Source: HXMU1420-13 sp965249965
GTDB taxonomy: Bacteria > Bacteroidota > Rhodothermia > Balneolales > Balneolaceae
Direction of reading: 5' to 3'
DNA length: 64,000 nt
Assembly: GCA_965249965.1 (NCBI GenBank)
Contig: OZ252262.1
Coordinates: 1,674,001-1,738,000, forward strand
Within the stretch, counting starts at the first letter, position 1; each line of letters opens with the position of its first letter. Of this stretch, positions 51,993 through 60,721 are shown piece after piece. The translations under genes and the position numbers were made by a program. A model generated the notes under the pieces. It did not search any database. It saw only the letters and a list, made by a program, of their open reading frames with translations, and was not told the DNA's origin.

Positions 51993-54344
51993 TTATGAAT
52001 CTGAAAACCACTTGACCAAAACATCCTCAGTAGATTGTAAAGTAATGGGTTTTGCTATAAAATCTTTCATTCCCGCTTCGAAACAACGTGCTTTATCTTC
52101 TGTTGTAGCATTTGCGGTCATAGCTACAATAATGGGAATTTTATCTTTATATGGTACTTTTAAAATATTTCTTGTTGCTTCAATGCCATCCATTACCGGC
52201 ATTTCCATATCCATAAAAATTAAGTCATAGTTATGCTCCCGCACTTTTTCTATAGCTTCGAATCCATTATCAGCGATATCTGCATTAAATCCTAGTCTTT
52301 CTAGTACTTTTAGAACTACCTTTTGATTAATCAGGTTGTCTTCTACTACTAAAATTTTGATGTTACTAGGGGCCACTACATGATTTTCAGAACTTACTGA
52401 CAGAACAGATTTAACTTCCTTTGGAGTTGCTGATGCAGCTGTTAGTGTGAAATAAAAGGTTGTACCGGTTCCTTCTTTACTTTGCACCCAAATTCTACCG
52501 CCCATTGCTTCAATAAGTCGCTTACTAATTGCCAGGCCCAAGCCTGTTCCTTGATATTTTCGGCTTCTATCGGCATCAATTTGAGAAAATCTGTCAAAAA
52601 GTAATCCCATTTTCTCTTCAGGAATACCAATGCCAGTATCTTTTATGATAAATAAGATTTGCCCTTTTTCTGAAATAGACTCGGTGGTAGTTACTTGAAC
52701 AGAAATGTCGCCTTCATCAGTAAATTTGATCGCATTACCAACAAGGTTAATAATAACTTGTTGCAATCTTGCCTGATCAACAATTAAATAATCACCCAGG
52801 GCATCGTCGAACCTAAAACTCAAAGCAACTTTTTTCGAATTAGTGAGAGAACCTAACATTTTAATCGTATCGGCAAGTAAGGTTGGGATATGTGTTGGGC
52901 GGTATTCAAACTCGACTTCATCAGATTCAATTTTAGTGAAATCCAGGATGTTGTTGATTATACCCAGTAAGTCTTCACCACTCTTTTTAATAGTACGTGC
53001 GAATTGAGTTTTTTCCTTCTCAGATTTTGAGTCTAACAATAATTCTGATAACCCAATGACCGCATTAAGTGGGGTCCTAAGTTCATGCCCCATAGTTGAA
53101 AGAAAATGCGTTTTTGCTGTTGAGGCTGTCTCTGCTAGCTCTTTGGCTTTATTAAATTGAGCGGAAAACTGATTGGATAAAGTGAGTGATTGAAAGAAAA
53201 AGAATGCAACATATCCTGTATAGCTCACCATGAGATTTTCTTTCACAATTACAAAATACTCTAGTAAGTCCCATCCGATATTTATTACTACCATCAAAAC
53301 ACTTAGTAAAGAGAATAAAGAGCCTACCCGTTTTCTGTTTGCAGCCAATATGAAAACATATATTGTGTAGGCTGTTAATAGTCCAATAATTATAAAAAAG
53401 TAGTTTATAAACGAAGTGAAAATATGTGTCGGTAGCACAATTACGGAAACAGCAAATAATGCAAAGATTACTGTAAAGCCAATTATGACTTCTCTGTAAA
53501 TTTCTTTTGGAAAGAGATGTTTTATATAAATGGCAAAAAATGCAGATGCTATATAAAGTGACAAATATTCCAGATGGATGGATAGACCCCATGAGAAACC
53601 TGGAAATATGAAGTGTAGCGGATATAAGTCTGTACCAATTACCCGGTAGCTATACATCAGGCAGAATAAAGCAAAATAAAAGATGGCAGTTTCGGTGCGG
53701 CCAAATAAGAATAATCCAAAAAAGAATAATCCTCCCATTAACAAGCTTCCAGTAAGCAAATAAGAATAACCGAGCTCAACCTCTCTCTGTCTTTTTATTT
53801 CCAAATATTCACCTAACTCAATAGGTACGCGGATTCCACCTTTATTATGCGAAAAATTAGATATCAGAAGTTGGATTTCGATAGTTCGTGTTTCCTGAAA
53901 CTCACCTAAATGCACAGTTTTAGGAGTCCAATTCGGTTGATGGGCCTGTTGATTTGTTGAAATTTTGCCATTTCTAGCCAAAAGCTCATCATTTACATAT
54001 AAAGAATACGCCGTATATACATCAGGCATGTTAATGGCTAACTCCGGGTGATCGGGTGGCAGGAGTACTCTAAGTTTATAAGTTCCATAACCAAAAGAAC
54101 CTAATGCCGGGTCAGCATTCCAAAGATGAGGAACCTCTACAAAAGAGGGTAATTGCCGAATATTAGTTTCGGGATATTGAAATACTTGCCAGAAAAATTG
54201 CCATTCTCCTTTAAGTAACACCGTTTCATCTTGCGAAAACTGGAAATTACGCAAGTCGATAACCCCTCTTAGCGCAACTGGTTGTGCAAGTACCTCACAA
54301 AAGGTGAGGCCAACTACCCATAAAAGCCCAATGAAATATTTCAC
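51993..54344 (-). CDS. 7TMR-DISM hybrid histidine kinase with one receiver
   Basis: A 783-residue paralogue of the neighbouring kinase. Signal peptide (residues 1-20), DISM extracellular domain (WQFFWQVFQYP, then YGTYKLRVLLPPDHPELAINMPDVYTAYSLYVND), seven helices (about 193-395), HisKA with His about 420 in TMGHELRTPLN, HATPase (GNAIKFTDEG, DTGIGIP, GTGLGLAI) and one receiver with LIFMDMEMPVMDG (Asp about 711). The Ser of MSHE is replaced by Gly. It probably shares a transcript with the downstream kinase. Confidence 0.93.
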   Translation of the reverse strand: MKYFIGLLWVVGLTFCEVLAQPVALRGVIDLRNFQFSQDETVLLKGEWQFFWQVFQYPETNIRQLPSFVEVPHLWNADPALGSFGYGTYKLRVLLPPDHPELAINMPDVYTAYSLYVNDELLARNGKISTNQQAHQPNWTPKTVHLGEFQETRTIEIQLLISNFSHNKGGIRVPIELGEYLEIKRQREVELGYSYLLTGSLLMGGLFFFGLFLFGRTETAIFYFALFCLMYSYRVIGTDLYPLHFIFPGFSWGLSIHLEYLSLYIASAFFAIYIKHLFPKEIYREVIIGFTVIFALFAVSVIVLPTHIFTSFINYFFIIIGLLTAYTIYVFILAANRKRVGSLFSLLSVLMVVINIGWDLLEYFVIVKENLMVSYTGYVAFFFFQSLTLSNQFSAQFNKAKELAETASTAKTHFLSTMGHELRTPLNAVIGLSELLLDSKSEKEKTQFARTIKKSGEDLLGIINNILDFTKIESDEVEFEYRPTHIPTLLADTIKMLGSLTNSKKVALSFRFDDALGDYLIVDQARLQQVIINLVGNAIKFTDEGDISVQVTTTESISEKGQILFIIKDTGIGIPEEKMGLLFDRFSQIDADRSRKYQGTGLGLAISKRLIEAMGGRIWVQSKEGTGTTFYFTLTAASATPKEVKSVLSVSSENHVVAPSNIKILVVEDNLINQKVVLKVLERLGFNADIADNGFEAIEKVREHNYDLIFMDMEMPVMDGIEATRNILKVPYKDKIPIIVAMTANATTEDKARCFEAGMKDFIAKPITLQSTEDVLVKWFSDS

Positions 54345-54380
54345 TTAATCCATTTATTTGTAGCAATGTAGTCAAAAGTG

Positions 54381-54410
54381 AAAAAAAAAAGCTCAAGTAG
54401 ATGAGCTTTT
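54381..54410 (-). terminator. Intrinsic terminator after the desaturase gene
   Basis: On the minus strand AAAAGCTCA pairs with TGAGCTTTT (9 bp) around the loop TCTACT, followed by a run of ten or more T. It begins 15 bases after the desaturase stop and separates it from the kinase pair. Confidence 0.88.
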
Positions 54411-54424
54411 AGAAAGTTATAATA

Positions 54425-55555
54425 TCAGGCCATGGCTGGCGACCATTTAAAGTCCTTATCACCAAATTTTTTCAGAGTTTTGTAATGCGACTTTACAGCG
54501 TCTGTAAACGTTTCGTGCATGTTATATGGAATTCCAAACTCTTTGGCAGTTTCTTCTACTATAGGACTTATTGCAGGATAATGAATACTGCATATTTTTG
54601 GGAACAAATGATGCTCAATTTGAAAGTTTAGCCCACCAACATACCAGCAGAGTAATTTATTATCTCTGGCAAAATTATTGGTAGTTAACATCTCATGAAT
54701 TACCCAATGATTCTCAATCATGTTTTCTTCATTTGGTAACGGATGTGTTGTGGATTCAACCACATGAGCCAGCTGAAAGATAACTCCTAAAATTAATCCT
54801 GCGGTAAGATGCATGGTTAAAAAGCCAATTAGATATTGCCACCAGGTAATTTCCAAAAACATGAGTGGCAGAACGATATAAAGGGTATACGCAATAAGTT
54901 TAGTTACAATCAACTTTACCCATTCGTTAGTTGGGTGATTTTTGTTTTCATATGGGCCTAATGGTGATTTAAAGAAATACCAATAGTCTTTAACAAAAAC
55001 CCAAAAAATGGTAGCAAAACTATACGCCGGGAACGCAAGAAAGTGCTGAAATTTGTGAACAGGTTTATATTCTGTATGAGGGGAGAGCCGAATAAATTCA
55101 GCTACTTCAAGATCTTCATCATGCCCATGAATATTAGTGTAGGTATGATGGATTATATTATGTGTGATTTTCCAAATGTACCCATTAGCTCCAACAAGAT
55201 CGAAAAAAGTACCCAGCACGTTGTTGACGGTATTGTTAGAAGAATAAGCACCATGCAATGCATCATGGGTTATCGAGAATCCTATACCTGCCATTCCCGT
55301 ACCCATCACAAAAGCTAGAAACCACATGGTTTCCACAGAAAAACCAGCAAGCATGATTAATAAATAAGGAACCCAATACAAGGCAAGAATGGCAATTGTT
55401 TTAAAAACCATAGCCCCGTTAGCATGCTTAGAAATGCCTTTTTCTTCGAAATATGCGTTAACTCTTTTCTTAACTAATCTAGAAAAGTCTTTATCAATTT
55501 TGTTATTAAATGTAACTAGTGCTGGCATAGAATTTTTTAGTTTCTCAACAAGCAT
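54425..55555 (-). CDS. Fatty acid desaturase (acyl-lipid, front-end type)
   Basis: A 376-residue membrane di-iron desaturase. The three His boxes are HDALH (97-101), HNIIHH (132-137) and QIEHH (about 313-317); the QxxHH third box is typical of front-end (delta-5/6-like) acyl-lipid desaturases. About four helices surround the boxes. It introduces a double bond into membrane acyl chains, presumably for cold adaptation. No cytochrome b5 domain is fused. It has its own terminator. Confidence 0.9.
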   Translation of the reverse strand: MLVEKLKNSMPALVTFNNKIDKDFSRLVKKRVNAYFEEKGISKHANGAMVFKTIAILALYWVPYLLIMLAGFSVETMWFLAFVMGTGMAGIGFSITHDALHGAYSSNNTVNNVLGTFFDLVGANGYIWKITHNIIHHTYTNIHGHDEDLEVAEFIRLSPHTEYKPVHKFQHFLAFPAYSFATIFWVFVKDYWYFFKSPLGPYENKNHPTNEWVKLIVTKLIAYTLYIVLPLMFLEITWWQYLIGFLTMHLTAGLILGVIFQLAHVVESTTHPLPNEENMIENHWVIHEMLTTNNFARDNKLLCWYVGGLNFQIEHHLFPKICSIHYPAISPIVEETAKEFGIPYNMHETFTDAVKSHYKTLKKFGDKDFKWSPAMA

Positions 55556-55644
55556 TAAAAATACGAAAATCGTTCAATAACTAATAATTGAGCATCTATA
55601 AGTTAGCGTAGTGGGCGACATATGTTTTCGATGAAATGTAAATG

Positions 55645-56340
55645 TTAGGCAACTCTTTTTGCTTTATTTCTTGAGTACCGCATCTGCAGAAGTTCTACAG
55701 CAAGTGCAAAGCCCATTGGGAGGTAAATATAAGCTTTAGGAACTTCTTTATGCATGCCTTCCATAAAGATGGTTATACCAATGCTTATCAAGAAAGAGAG
55801 CGCAAGTATTTTCAGCGCGGGATTGGCTAAAATAAAATCACCAATGGGTCTTGCAAAGATTAGAATTACGGCAAATGATAAAATAACAGCCGTTACAATT
55901 ACCCAAACCAATTCGGTTAATCCAATAGCGGTAATTACAGAATCAACGGAGAACACAATATCTAATAATACTATTTGAGTAATTACCGAACCAAAGGTTT
56001 GTTTTGCTTTTTTTGCAGCATCAACCTCGTCTTTTAACTCAACAATATGGTGAATTTCTGTAACTGCTTTATATATCAGGAATAATCCACCAACGATTAG
56101 AATTAAGTCGCGAATACTGAAATTCATAAAAATAGCATCGGTAAGCCCAGTTAGCTTAAGCAAAAGAAATAAAAGTAAGATTCTGGCGATCATTGCCAGT
56201 ACTAAGCCAATTACACGAGCTTTATTTTGCTCTTCTAGTTTTAATCGGTTTACTAAAATTGAAATTACCAGAATGTTATCTACTCCTAATACCAATTCTA
56301 GTCCAATTAAGAGGGCGAGTACTCCGATAATATCAGCCAT
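55645..56340 (-). CDS. TerC-family membrane protein
   Basis: A 231-residue TerC protein with about seven helices. The opening IGVLALLIGLELVLGVDNILVISIL has the family Asp and Asn, repeated in VLLDIVFSVDSVITAIG, as in the two-fold LysE-like fold. TerC members export metals such as Mn during protein secretion or act in tellurite resistance. Four bases before the Gfo/Idh/MocA gene on the same strand, so possibly co-expressed by chance. Confidence 0.9.
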   Translation of the reverse strand: MADIIGVLALLIGLELVLGVDNILVISILVNRLKLEEQNKARVIGLVLAMIARILLLFLLLKLTGLTDAIFMNFSIRDLILIVGGLFLIYKAVTEIHHIVELKDEVDAAKKAKQTFGSVITQIVLLDIVFSVDSVITAIGLTELVWVIVTAVILSFAVILIFARPIGDFILANPALKILALSFLISIGITIFMEGMHKEVPKAYIYLPMGFALAVELLQMRYSRNKAKRVA

Positions 56341-56343
56341 ATT

Positions 56344-57318
56344 TTATTTCAAATAGTTTGTGAACATTTGAGTAATAATCTGCATGTTTGCTGTAGCATC
56401 TGCAAGTGGTATTGGCACCGATGTATTATTAATGATACTCTCACTAAAAGCATCGGCCTGAAGCGTATATTGATCGCATGACTCAAAAAGGAATTCTTTA
56501 GTTTTTCCTTGAATTGTTACTACCACCTTTCTTTGAATTTCATTAGGGGCGTTAAAGGGGATTTCAACTTCAATTTTACCCAATGAACCATAAATAACCG
56601 CCTTTTGATCTGATTCAACCTGCATCCCACACAAAAAAGTCGCGGCCCCTTTTTTAAATCGCAGTAAGCCACTGGCTACACGATCGGTATTAAAAGTTGG
56701 ATCGAACTCCATGAAGGAGTCTACAGCAATGGGTTCGCTTTCGAAAATTAATCGCGAAAAATTAATGCAATAACATCCAATATCCAGTAAGCCGCCACCT
56801 CCTAAATCAACCTGGTTTTTAATGTTGTTTGCTGCATCATTGAAATAGCAAAAGGTTGAATGCACATGTTTTATGTCTCCAATAACTCCGGAGTTGATAA
56901 TGCTTTTTATTTTTTTCCATTGCGGATGAAAGCGATACATAAAAGCTTCCATCACTTTTAAATTTGGATAGCTTTTGGCGATTTCTTCTAATTCAAGTGC
57001 ATCCTGATAATTAACAGTCAGAGGTTTTTCGCAAAGCACATGTTTGCCGGCTTTTAATGCTTTGATGGTAAAAGGGAAGTGAAGTTGATTTGGAAGGGGG
57101 TTATAAATTACATCAATAGATTCATCTTCGAGAAGATCATCGTAACTCCCATATGCGGCATTAATATTTAGCTTCTCAGCCCATTGATTGGCAGTTTCTA
57201 TATTTCGCGATGAAATTGCTGTTACCCGTCCATATTCCGAATTTTGAATTGCAGGTATTACTTTAGTTACCCCGATTTTTGCCGTACTGAGTACCCCCCA
57301 GTTTAGTTTTTTACTCAT
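56344..57318 (-). CDS. Gfo/Idh/MocA-family oxidoreductase
   Basis: A 324-residue NAD(P)-dependent oxidoreductase: Rossmann domain with GVLSTAKIGVTKVIPAI at the start, HVLCEKPLTVN (EKP about 97-99), and a dimerisation sheet with GGGGLLDIGCYCINF. This subset resembles dihydrodiol/xylose dehydrogenase-like enzymes (short N-terminus, GxLSTAxI). Substrate unknown; the other such gene, at 37, belongs to polysaccharide synthesis and is only distantly alike. Confidence 0.88.
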   Translation of the reverse strand: MSKKLNWGVLSTAKIGVTKVIPAIQNSEYGRVTAISSRNIETANQWAEKLNINAAYGSYDDLLEDESIDVIYNPLPNQLHFPFTIKALKAGKHVLCEKPLTVNYQDALELEEIAKSYPNLKVMEAFMYRFHPQWKKIKSIINSGVIGDIKHVHSTFCYFNDAANNIKNQVDLGGGGLLDIGCYCINFSRLIFESEPIAVDSFMEFDPTFNTDRVASGLLRFKKGAATFLCGMQVESDQKAVIYGSLGKIEVEIPFNAPNEIQRKVVVTIQGKTKEFLFESCDQYTLQADAFSESIINNTSVPIPLADATANMQIITQMFTNYLK

Positions 57319-57329
57319 TGGTTGAGTAT

Positions 57330-58109
57330 TTATTCGGCATAGATTTCATTAATAAGACCTGCTAACCGAACGCCGGCTTGAACAATTCTTTGTTCGACTG
57401 TTTCGAAATTTAAGTACATATATTCGTAACTAAGTCGGTCGCCTTCAAAGTCGTAAACTTGATCCAGTAAAGCCTGCGATTCATAAGCCCAATCTATCCA
57501 GCTAGTACTTTGCCACTCTTCAATAAGTTCTTCAGTGAGTTGATCATCAGAAAAGTCAGCCAATTCTCTGCCATCATGCTGGCGGCTATCAATCATCTCG
57601 CTATCCCAAACTCGGTGGAGATTTGAGCTATTTCTAAACCATTCTACCCGCACATCATTTCCACCACGATCGGTGCCATTACCAACATGAAGGGGTTGGT
57701 GTAGATCGCCAACAAGATGGATGAGCACTTTTAAGTTTATGGCCTCTTGATCAGCATCCAGTTCGCCTGATTTTAATTCGGTTACCATTTTTTCAATGGC
57801 CCAAAGAATATCTCCTTCTTCTGGGGTGCCGGCTTCTTCGTAAGTCATTCCCGGGGGAATTGTGCAATAGTGCCATGGACTCATAAACCTGAAATCCGGA
57901 TCAGATCTAACTTCATCCATCCATGTGCTTGCCTCGGCCATTGAATCTCCATGAAGAACTCTATGCACTTCAGCGGCTGCATTATCTGTTAGTAACTCAG
58001 CAGCGATGTATCCAGTTGCTCTGTGACCGGATTGTCCCCATCTGCGAGCTTCATCGTGGTTTATAGGAGCAAGAAAAACAAGTGATAAAAGGAGAAGTAA
58101 TCTATTCAT
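57330..58109 (-). CDS. S1/P1-family nuclease, secreted
   Basis: A 259-residue zinc nuclease. The signal peptide precedes RRWGQSGHRATGYIAAELL; the Trp and His supply zinc ligands in this family. HYCTIPPG, LIHLVGDLHQPLHVGNGTDRGGND and NLHRVWDSEMI carry the other His and Asp ligands. S1/P1 enzymes cleave single-stranded nucleic acids outside the cytoplasm, for phosphate scavenging. The two Arg residues before the Trp leave the exact mature N-terminus open. Eleven bases before the oxidoreductase gene. Confidence 0.9.
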   Translation of the reverse strand: MNRLLLLLSLVFLAPINHDEARRWGQSGHRATGYIAAELLTDNAAAEVHRVLHGDSMAEASTWMDEVRSDPDFRFMSPWHYCTIPPGMTYEEAGTPEEGDILWAIEKMVTELKSGELDADQEAINLKVLIHLVGDLHQPLHVGNGTDRGGNDVRVEWFRNSSNLHRVWDSEMIDSRQHDGRELADFSDDQLTEELIEEWQSTSWIDWAYESQALLDQVYDFEGDRLSYEYMYLNFETVEQRIVQAGVRLAGLINEIYAE

Positions 58110-58188
58110 TTAATTTTTTATTTGATGCTAACCAATCCATTGAAAAGTTCATAATACGAATTTGTTAAAATTCACCTTAAGCAGTGGC

Positions 58189-58629
58189 TCAGCCTTTTTT
58201 TGTAAATATTTCAATAACTCCATTAGCTCCGCGCATCCCGTATTTATTCGAAGAGCCAATGTCTTTCAGCACATTTACCCGATCAATATTTAACGGGTCA
58301 ATCAAACCATTTGCACGGTCATAACTGTTTCCAATAATCACTCCATCAATTACGTAAAGTGGTTCATCGGTTTGACCTAAACTTTGAGGTCCACGAATTC
58401 TGAAGTATCCATCCGTAAATTGTAAACCGGGTACCCGTCGTAAATAATCCCCTAAATTGTTGAATACTCCAGCTTCGCTGCTGGAAATTGCTCCCCCGGT
58501 GTTTTTATCAGAATTTGAAGTGTTATTGGTTGTGCTGCAAGCAACAAATAAACTGGCAGAAAGAACTAACGCTACCAAAGTTTGTGGTACACTTTCTTTG
58601 TTCTGATTTTTCAATCGAGAAAAGATCAT
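58189..58629 (-). CDS. Plug-only TonB-receptor-like lipoprotein
   Basis: A 146-residue protein: a lipoprotein-type signal (LVALVLSASLFVAC, Cys about 31), a Ser/Asn-rich linker and then the complete plug domain of a TonB-dependent receptor (LGDYLRRVPGLQF, FRIRGPQSLGQTDEPLYVIDGVIIG, VLKDIGSSNKYGMRGANGVIEIFTKKG). It stops where the beta-barrel would begin, and no barrel follows. It could be a small stand-alone plug that partners another protein, or a remnant kept as a lipoprotein. The reading frame is clean. Confidence 0.85.
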   Translation of the reverse strand: MIFSRLKNQNKESVPQTLVALVLSASLFVACSTTNNTSNSDKNTGGAISSSEAGVFNNLGDYLRRVPGLQFTDGYFRIRGPQSLGQTDEPLYVIDGVIIGNSYDRANGLIDPLNIDRVNVLKDIGSSNKYGMRGANGVIEIFTKKG

Positions 58630-58632
58630 GGT

Positions 58633-59343
58633 TTAGTCAAATATGTTTGAACCGATCTCAGGGATTACTACCTCAATATCAGAAAACTCTTCCAGAACAT
58701 TTTTAAAAACACCTGGATCACTAGCTATTGGTGGCCATGTACCATAGTGAATGGGTACTGTAATTTCAGGCTCAATCATTTCTACGGCGTAAGCGGCTTC
58801 TTCTGGTCCCATTGTGAAATGATCACCGATTGGAGCAAAAACCAGAGTAGGCTCGTAAAGCTCTGCATACAATTCCAGGTCGGCAAAGATATTAGTATCA
58901 CCCATATGATATACACAAATGTCGTCTTCAAATGAGATGATTAATCCAGCTGGATCACCAGCATATTGCCCTTTGTAAGACGAACTATGATTTGCAGATA
59001 CCATAGTTACTGAAAAGTCATCGAAATGAACTGTGCCGCCTTTGTTAAAAGCCACGGTTTGTTCGGCATCAATTCCTTCTTTTGTAAGTAGGCCAATTAG
59101 TTCAACGATAGCCACTACTTTTGCCCCAGTTCGCTTTGCTATCTCGATGGTATCACCCACATGGTCTTCGTGGCCATGTGTTAACAAGATGAAGTCAGCT
59201 TTTTCCACATTTTTTAAGTGATCTGGAGTAGAAGGGTTTTGTGATAGAAAAGGATCTATGTAAATAATGTTTCCTTTCGGGCTGACTAATTGAACTGCGG
59301 AATGCCCCAGCCAAAGTGCTTTAGAGTTAGTTTCAATGCTCAT
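58633..59343 (-). CDS. UPF0173 metal-dependent hydrolase
   Basis: A 236-residue metallo-beta-lactamase-fold protein with LLTHGHEDH (zinc motif) and the later SANHSSSYKGQYAGDPAG and MGDTNIF segments of the UPF0173/YtkL group. A basic housekeeping-type hydrolase; substrate not known. Divergent from the YtxJ-like gene over 83 bases, where both promoters should lie. Confidence 0.9.
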   Translation of the reverse strand: MSIETNSKALWLGHSAVQLVSPKGNIIYIDPFLSQNPSTPDHLKNVEKADFILLTHGHEDHVGDTIEIAKRTGAKVVAIVELIGLLTKEGIDAEQTVAFNKGGTVHFDDFSVTMVSANHSSSYKGQYAGDPAGLIISFEDDICVYHMGDTNIFADLELYAELYEPTLVFAPIGDHFTMGPEEAAYAVEMIEPEITVPIHYGTWPPIASDPGVFKNVLEEFSDIEVVIPEIGSNIFD

Positions 59344-59426
59344 AACAGTCTCTTTTAAGGTGCAAAATAACTATTCAGAATAAATATATATCTTGGTGTA
59401 TCTTAATAAGGATAACTTAGAATTGC

Positions 59427-59810
59427 ATGGGAATTTTTAGTCAACTTTTTGATAAGACACCAATCGGTACAGATCCATTTTGGGAGATTATTGATTCTGA
59501 ATCTATGATCGATGAAATCATGTTATCTTCGAATAATCAGCAGCAAATCATCTTAAAACACAGTAATCAATGTGGTACTAGTTTCTTTGCAAAAAAGGAC
59601 CTTGAGACGATCGATAAATCAGAGTTTGAAGGGGTTGGCTTTTATTTGATAGATGTTATTCGTCAAAGGTCACTTTCTCAATATTTGTCGGAAAAAGTAG
59701 GGGTGAAGCATCAATCGCCACAATTAATCATTCTTCGAAATGCAGAAGTTATCTGGCACGGTTCCCACAACCAGGTGAATGCTAATAGTTTGGTAAATAA
59801 TCTCTCTTAA
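59427..59810 (+). CDS. YtxJ-like thioredoxin-fold protein (DUF2847)
   Basis: A 127-residue protein of the YtxJ family. The motif HSNQCGTSFFAKKDLE places one Cys at the end of strand 1 as in bacillithiol-linked YtxJ proteins, followed by FYLIDVIRQRSLSQYLSEKVGVKHQSPQLIILRNAEVIWHGSHNQV. Monothiol redox activity with bacillithiol is expected. The usual Pro after the Cys appears to be replaced by Gly-Thr. Ends 4 bases into xerD, convergent. Confidence 0.78.
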   Translation: MGIFSQLFDKTPIGTDPFWEIIDSESMIDEIMLSSNNQQQIILKHSNQCGTSFFAKKDLETIDKSEFEGVGFYLIDVIRQRSLSQYLSEKVGVKHQSPQLIILRNAEVIWHGSHNQVNANSLVNNLS

Positions 59811-60718
59811 GCCCTTGGATGAAACTGTTTGTGCACTTGATGAAGTAAACTTCGATCAACATGAGTGTAAATTTCGGTGGTAAGTATGGATGAATGCCCC
59901 AGCATTTCCTGAACGGCGCGTAAATCTGCACCACCCTCTAACAAGTGCGTAGCAAAAGAGTGCCGAAAAATATGCGGGTATACATTTTTCTGAATGTCGG
60001 CGGCTTTTGCTGCTTTCTGAACGATGTTCCATACGCTCATTCTGGTTAAAGCTCCACCTCGCTGATTTAAAAACACTTTGTTCTTTGCTTTTTCGGCGTG
60101 AGATGGTTTAAAAAATAATGGACGAACATGCTCGATATAATGCTCAAGGGCATCTTGTGCAACTTCACCTACAGGAACTAAGCGTTCTTTACTACCTTTT
60201 CCAATTACTCGGATAAAACCGATCTCAAAATAAAGACGGTCTGTTTCCAGGTCGGTGAGTTCACTTACCCGCATGCCGGTGCCATACAAACATTCTAAAA
60301 TTGCTTTATCTCGTATTCCAGCTGGTTTTGAAGTATCTAGAGTATCCAGCATTGAAATCACTTCTTCGGGATTTAGAATTTCGGGAAGTTTTCGAGCTTT
60401 TTTAGGTAATTCAATTAACTCAGCCGGATTTGCTTTGGTGATTCCTTCCACAACAGCAAATTCATGGAATCCTCGGATACTGGAAATATTTCGGGCAAGA
60501 GAGGAAGCAGACAGCAATTCATTATCGATTAAATGATTTAAAAATGCCTCGATATGTTGAAGTGTGACTCCGGCTAAATCTTTTATCTTTTGATCAATAA
60601 CCAGAAAAAGTAAATATCTTTCGAGATCGTTTTTATAAGATACAATTGAATTTTCTGACAGACCTTTTTCCAGTTTAATAAATTGGATGTAAAGGTTTAA
60701 CTGAGCGTTAAAATGCAC
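59807..60718 (-). CDS. xerD: Tyrosine recombinase XerD-like
   Basis: A 303-residue site-specific recombinase. Catalytic Arg in GTGMRVSELTDLE, Lys in GKGSKERLVPVG, HxxR in HIFRHSFATHLL, His in MLGHSS and nucleophile Tyr in TTEIYTHV are all present. N-terminal SAM-like domain starts LNLYIQFIKLEKGLSENSIVSYKNDL, closer to XerD than XerC. It resolves chromosome dimers at dif with a XerC partner. No attachment site or cassette next to it, so housekeeping rather than integrase. Confidence 0.88.
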   Translation of the reverse strand: MHFNAQLNLYIQFIKLEKGLSENSIVSYKNDLERYLLFLVIDQKIKDLAGVTLQHIEAFLNHLIDNELLSASSLARNISSIRGFHEFAVVEGITKANPAELIELPKKARKLPEILNPEEVISMLDTLDTSKPAGIRDKAILECLYGTGMRVSELTDLETDRLYFEIGFIRVIGKGSKERLVPVGEVAQDALEHYIEHVRPLFFKPSHAEKAKNKVFLNQRGGALTRMSVWNIVQKAAKAADIQKNVYPHIFRHSFATHLLEGGADLRAVQEMLGHSSILTTEIYTHVDRSLLHQVHKQFHPRA

Positions 60719-60721
60719 AGA

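Noticed and set aside
53152..53592. 146-codon minus-strand frame inside the kinase gene
   Set aside because: Out-of-frame shadow of the seven-helix region of the kinase, rich in Cys and His as expected from such a shift.
59807..60718. XerD-like gene as an integrase of a mobile island
   Set aside because: Housekeeping length and context (hisA, 7TM-HD gene); no attachment repeats or cargo.
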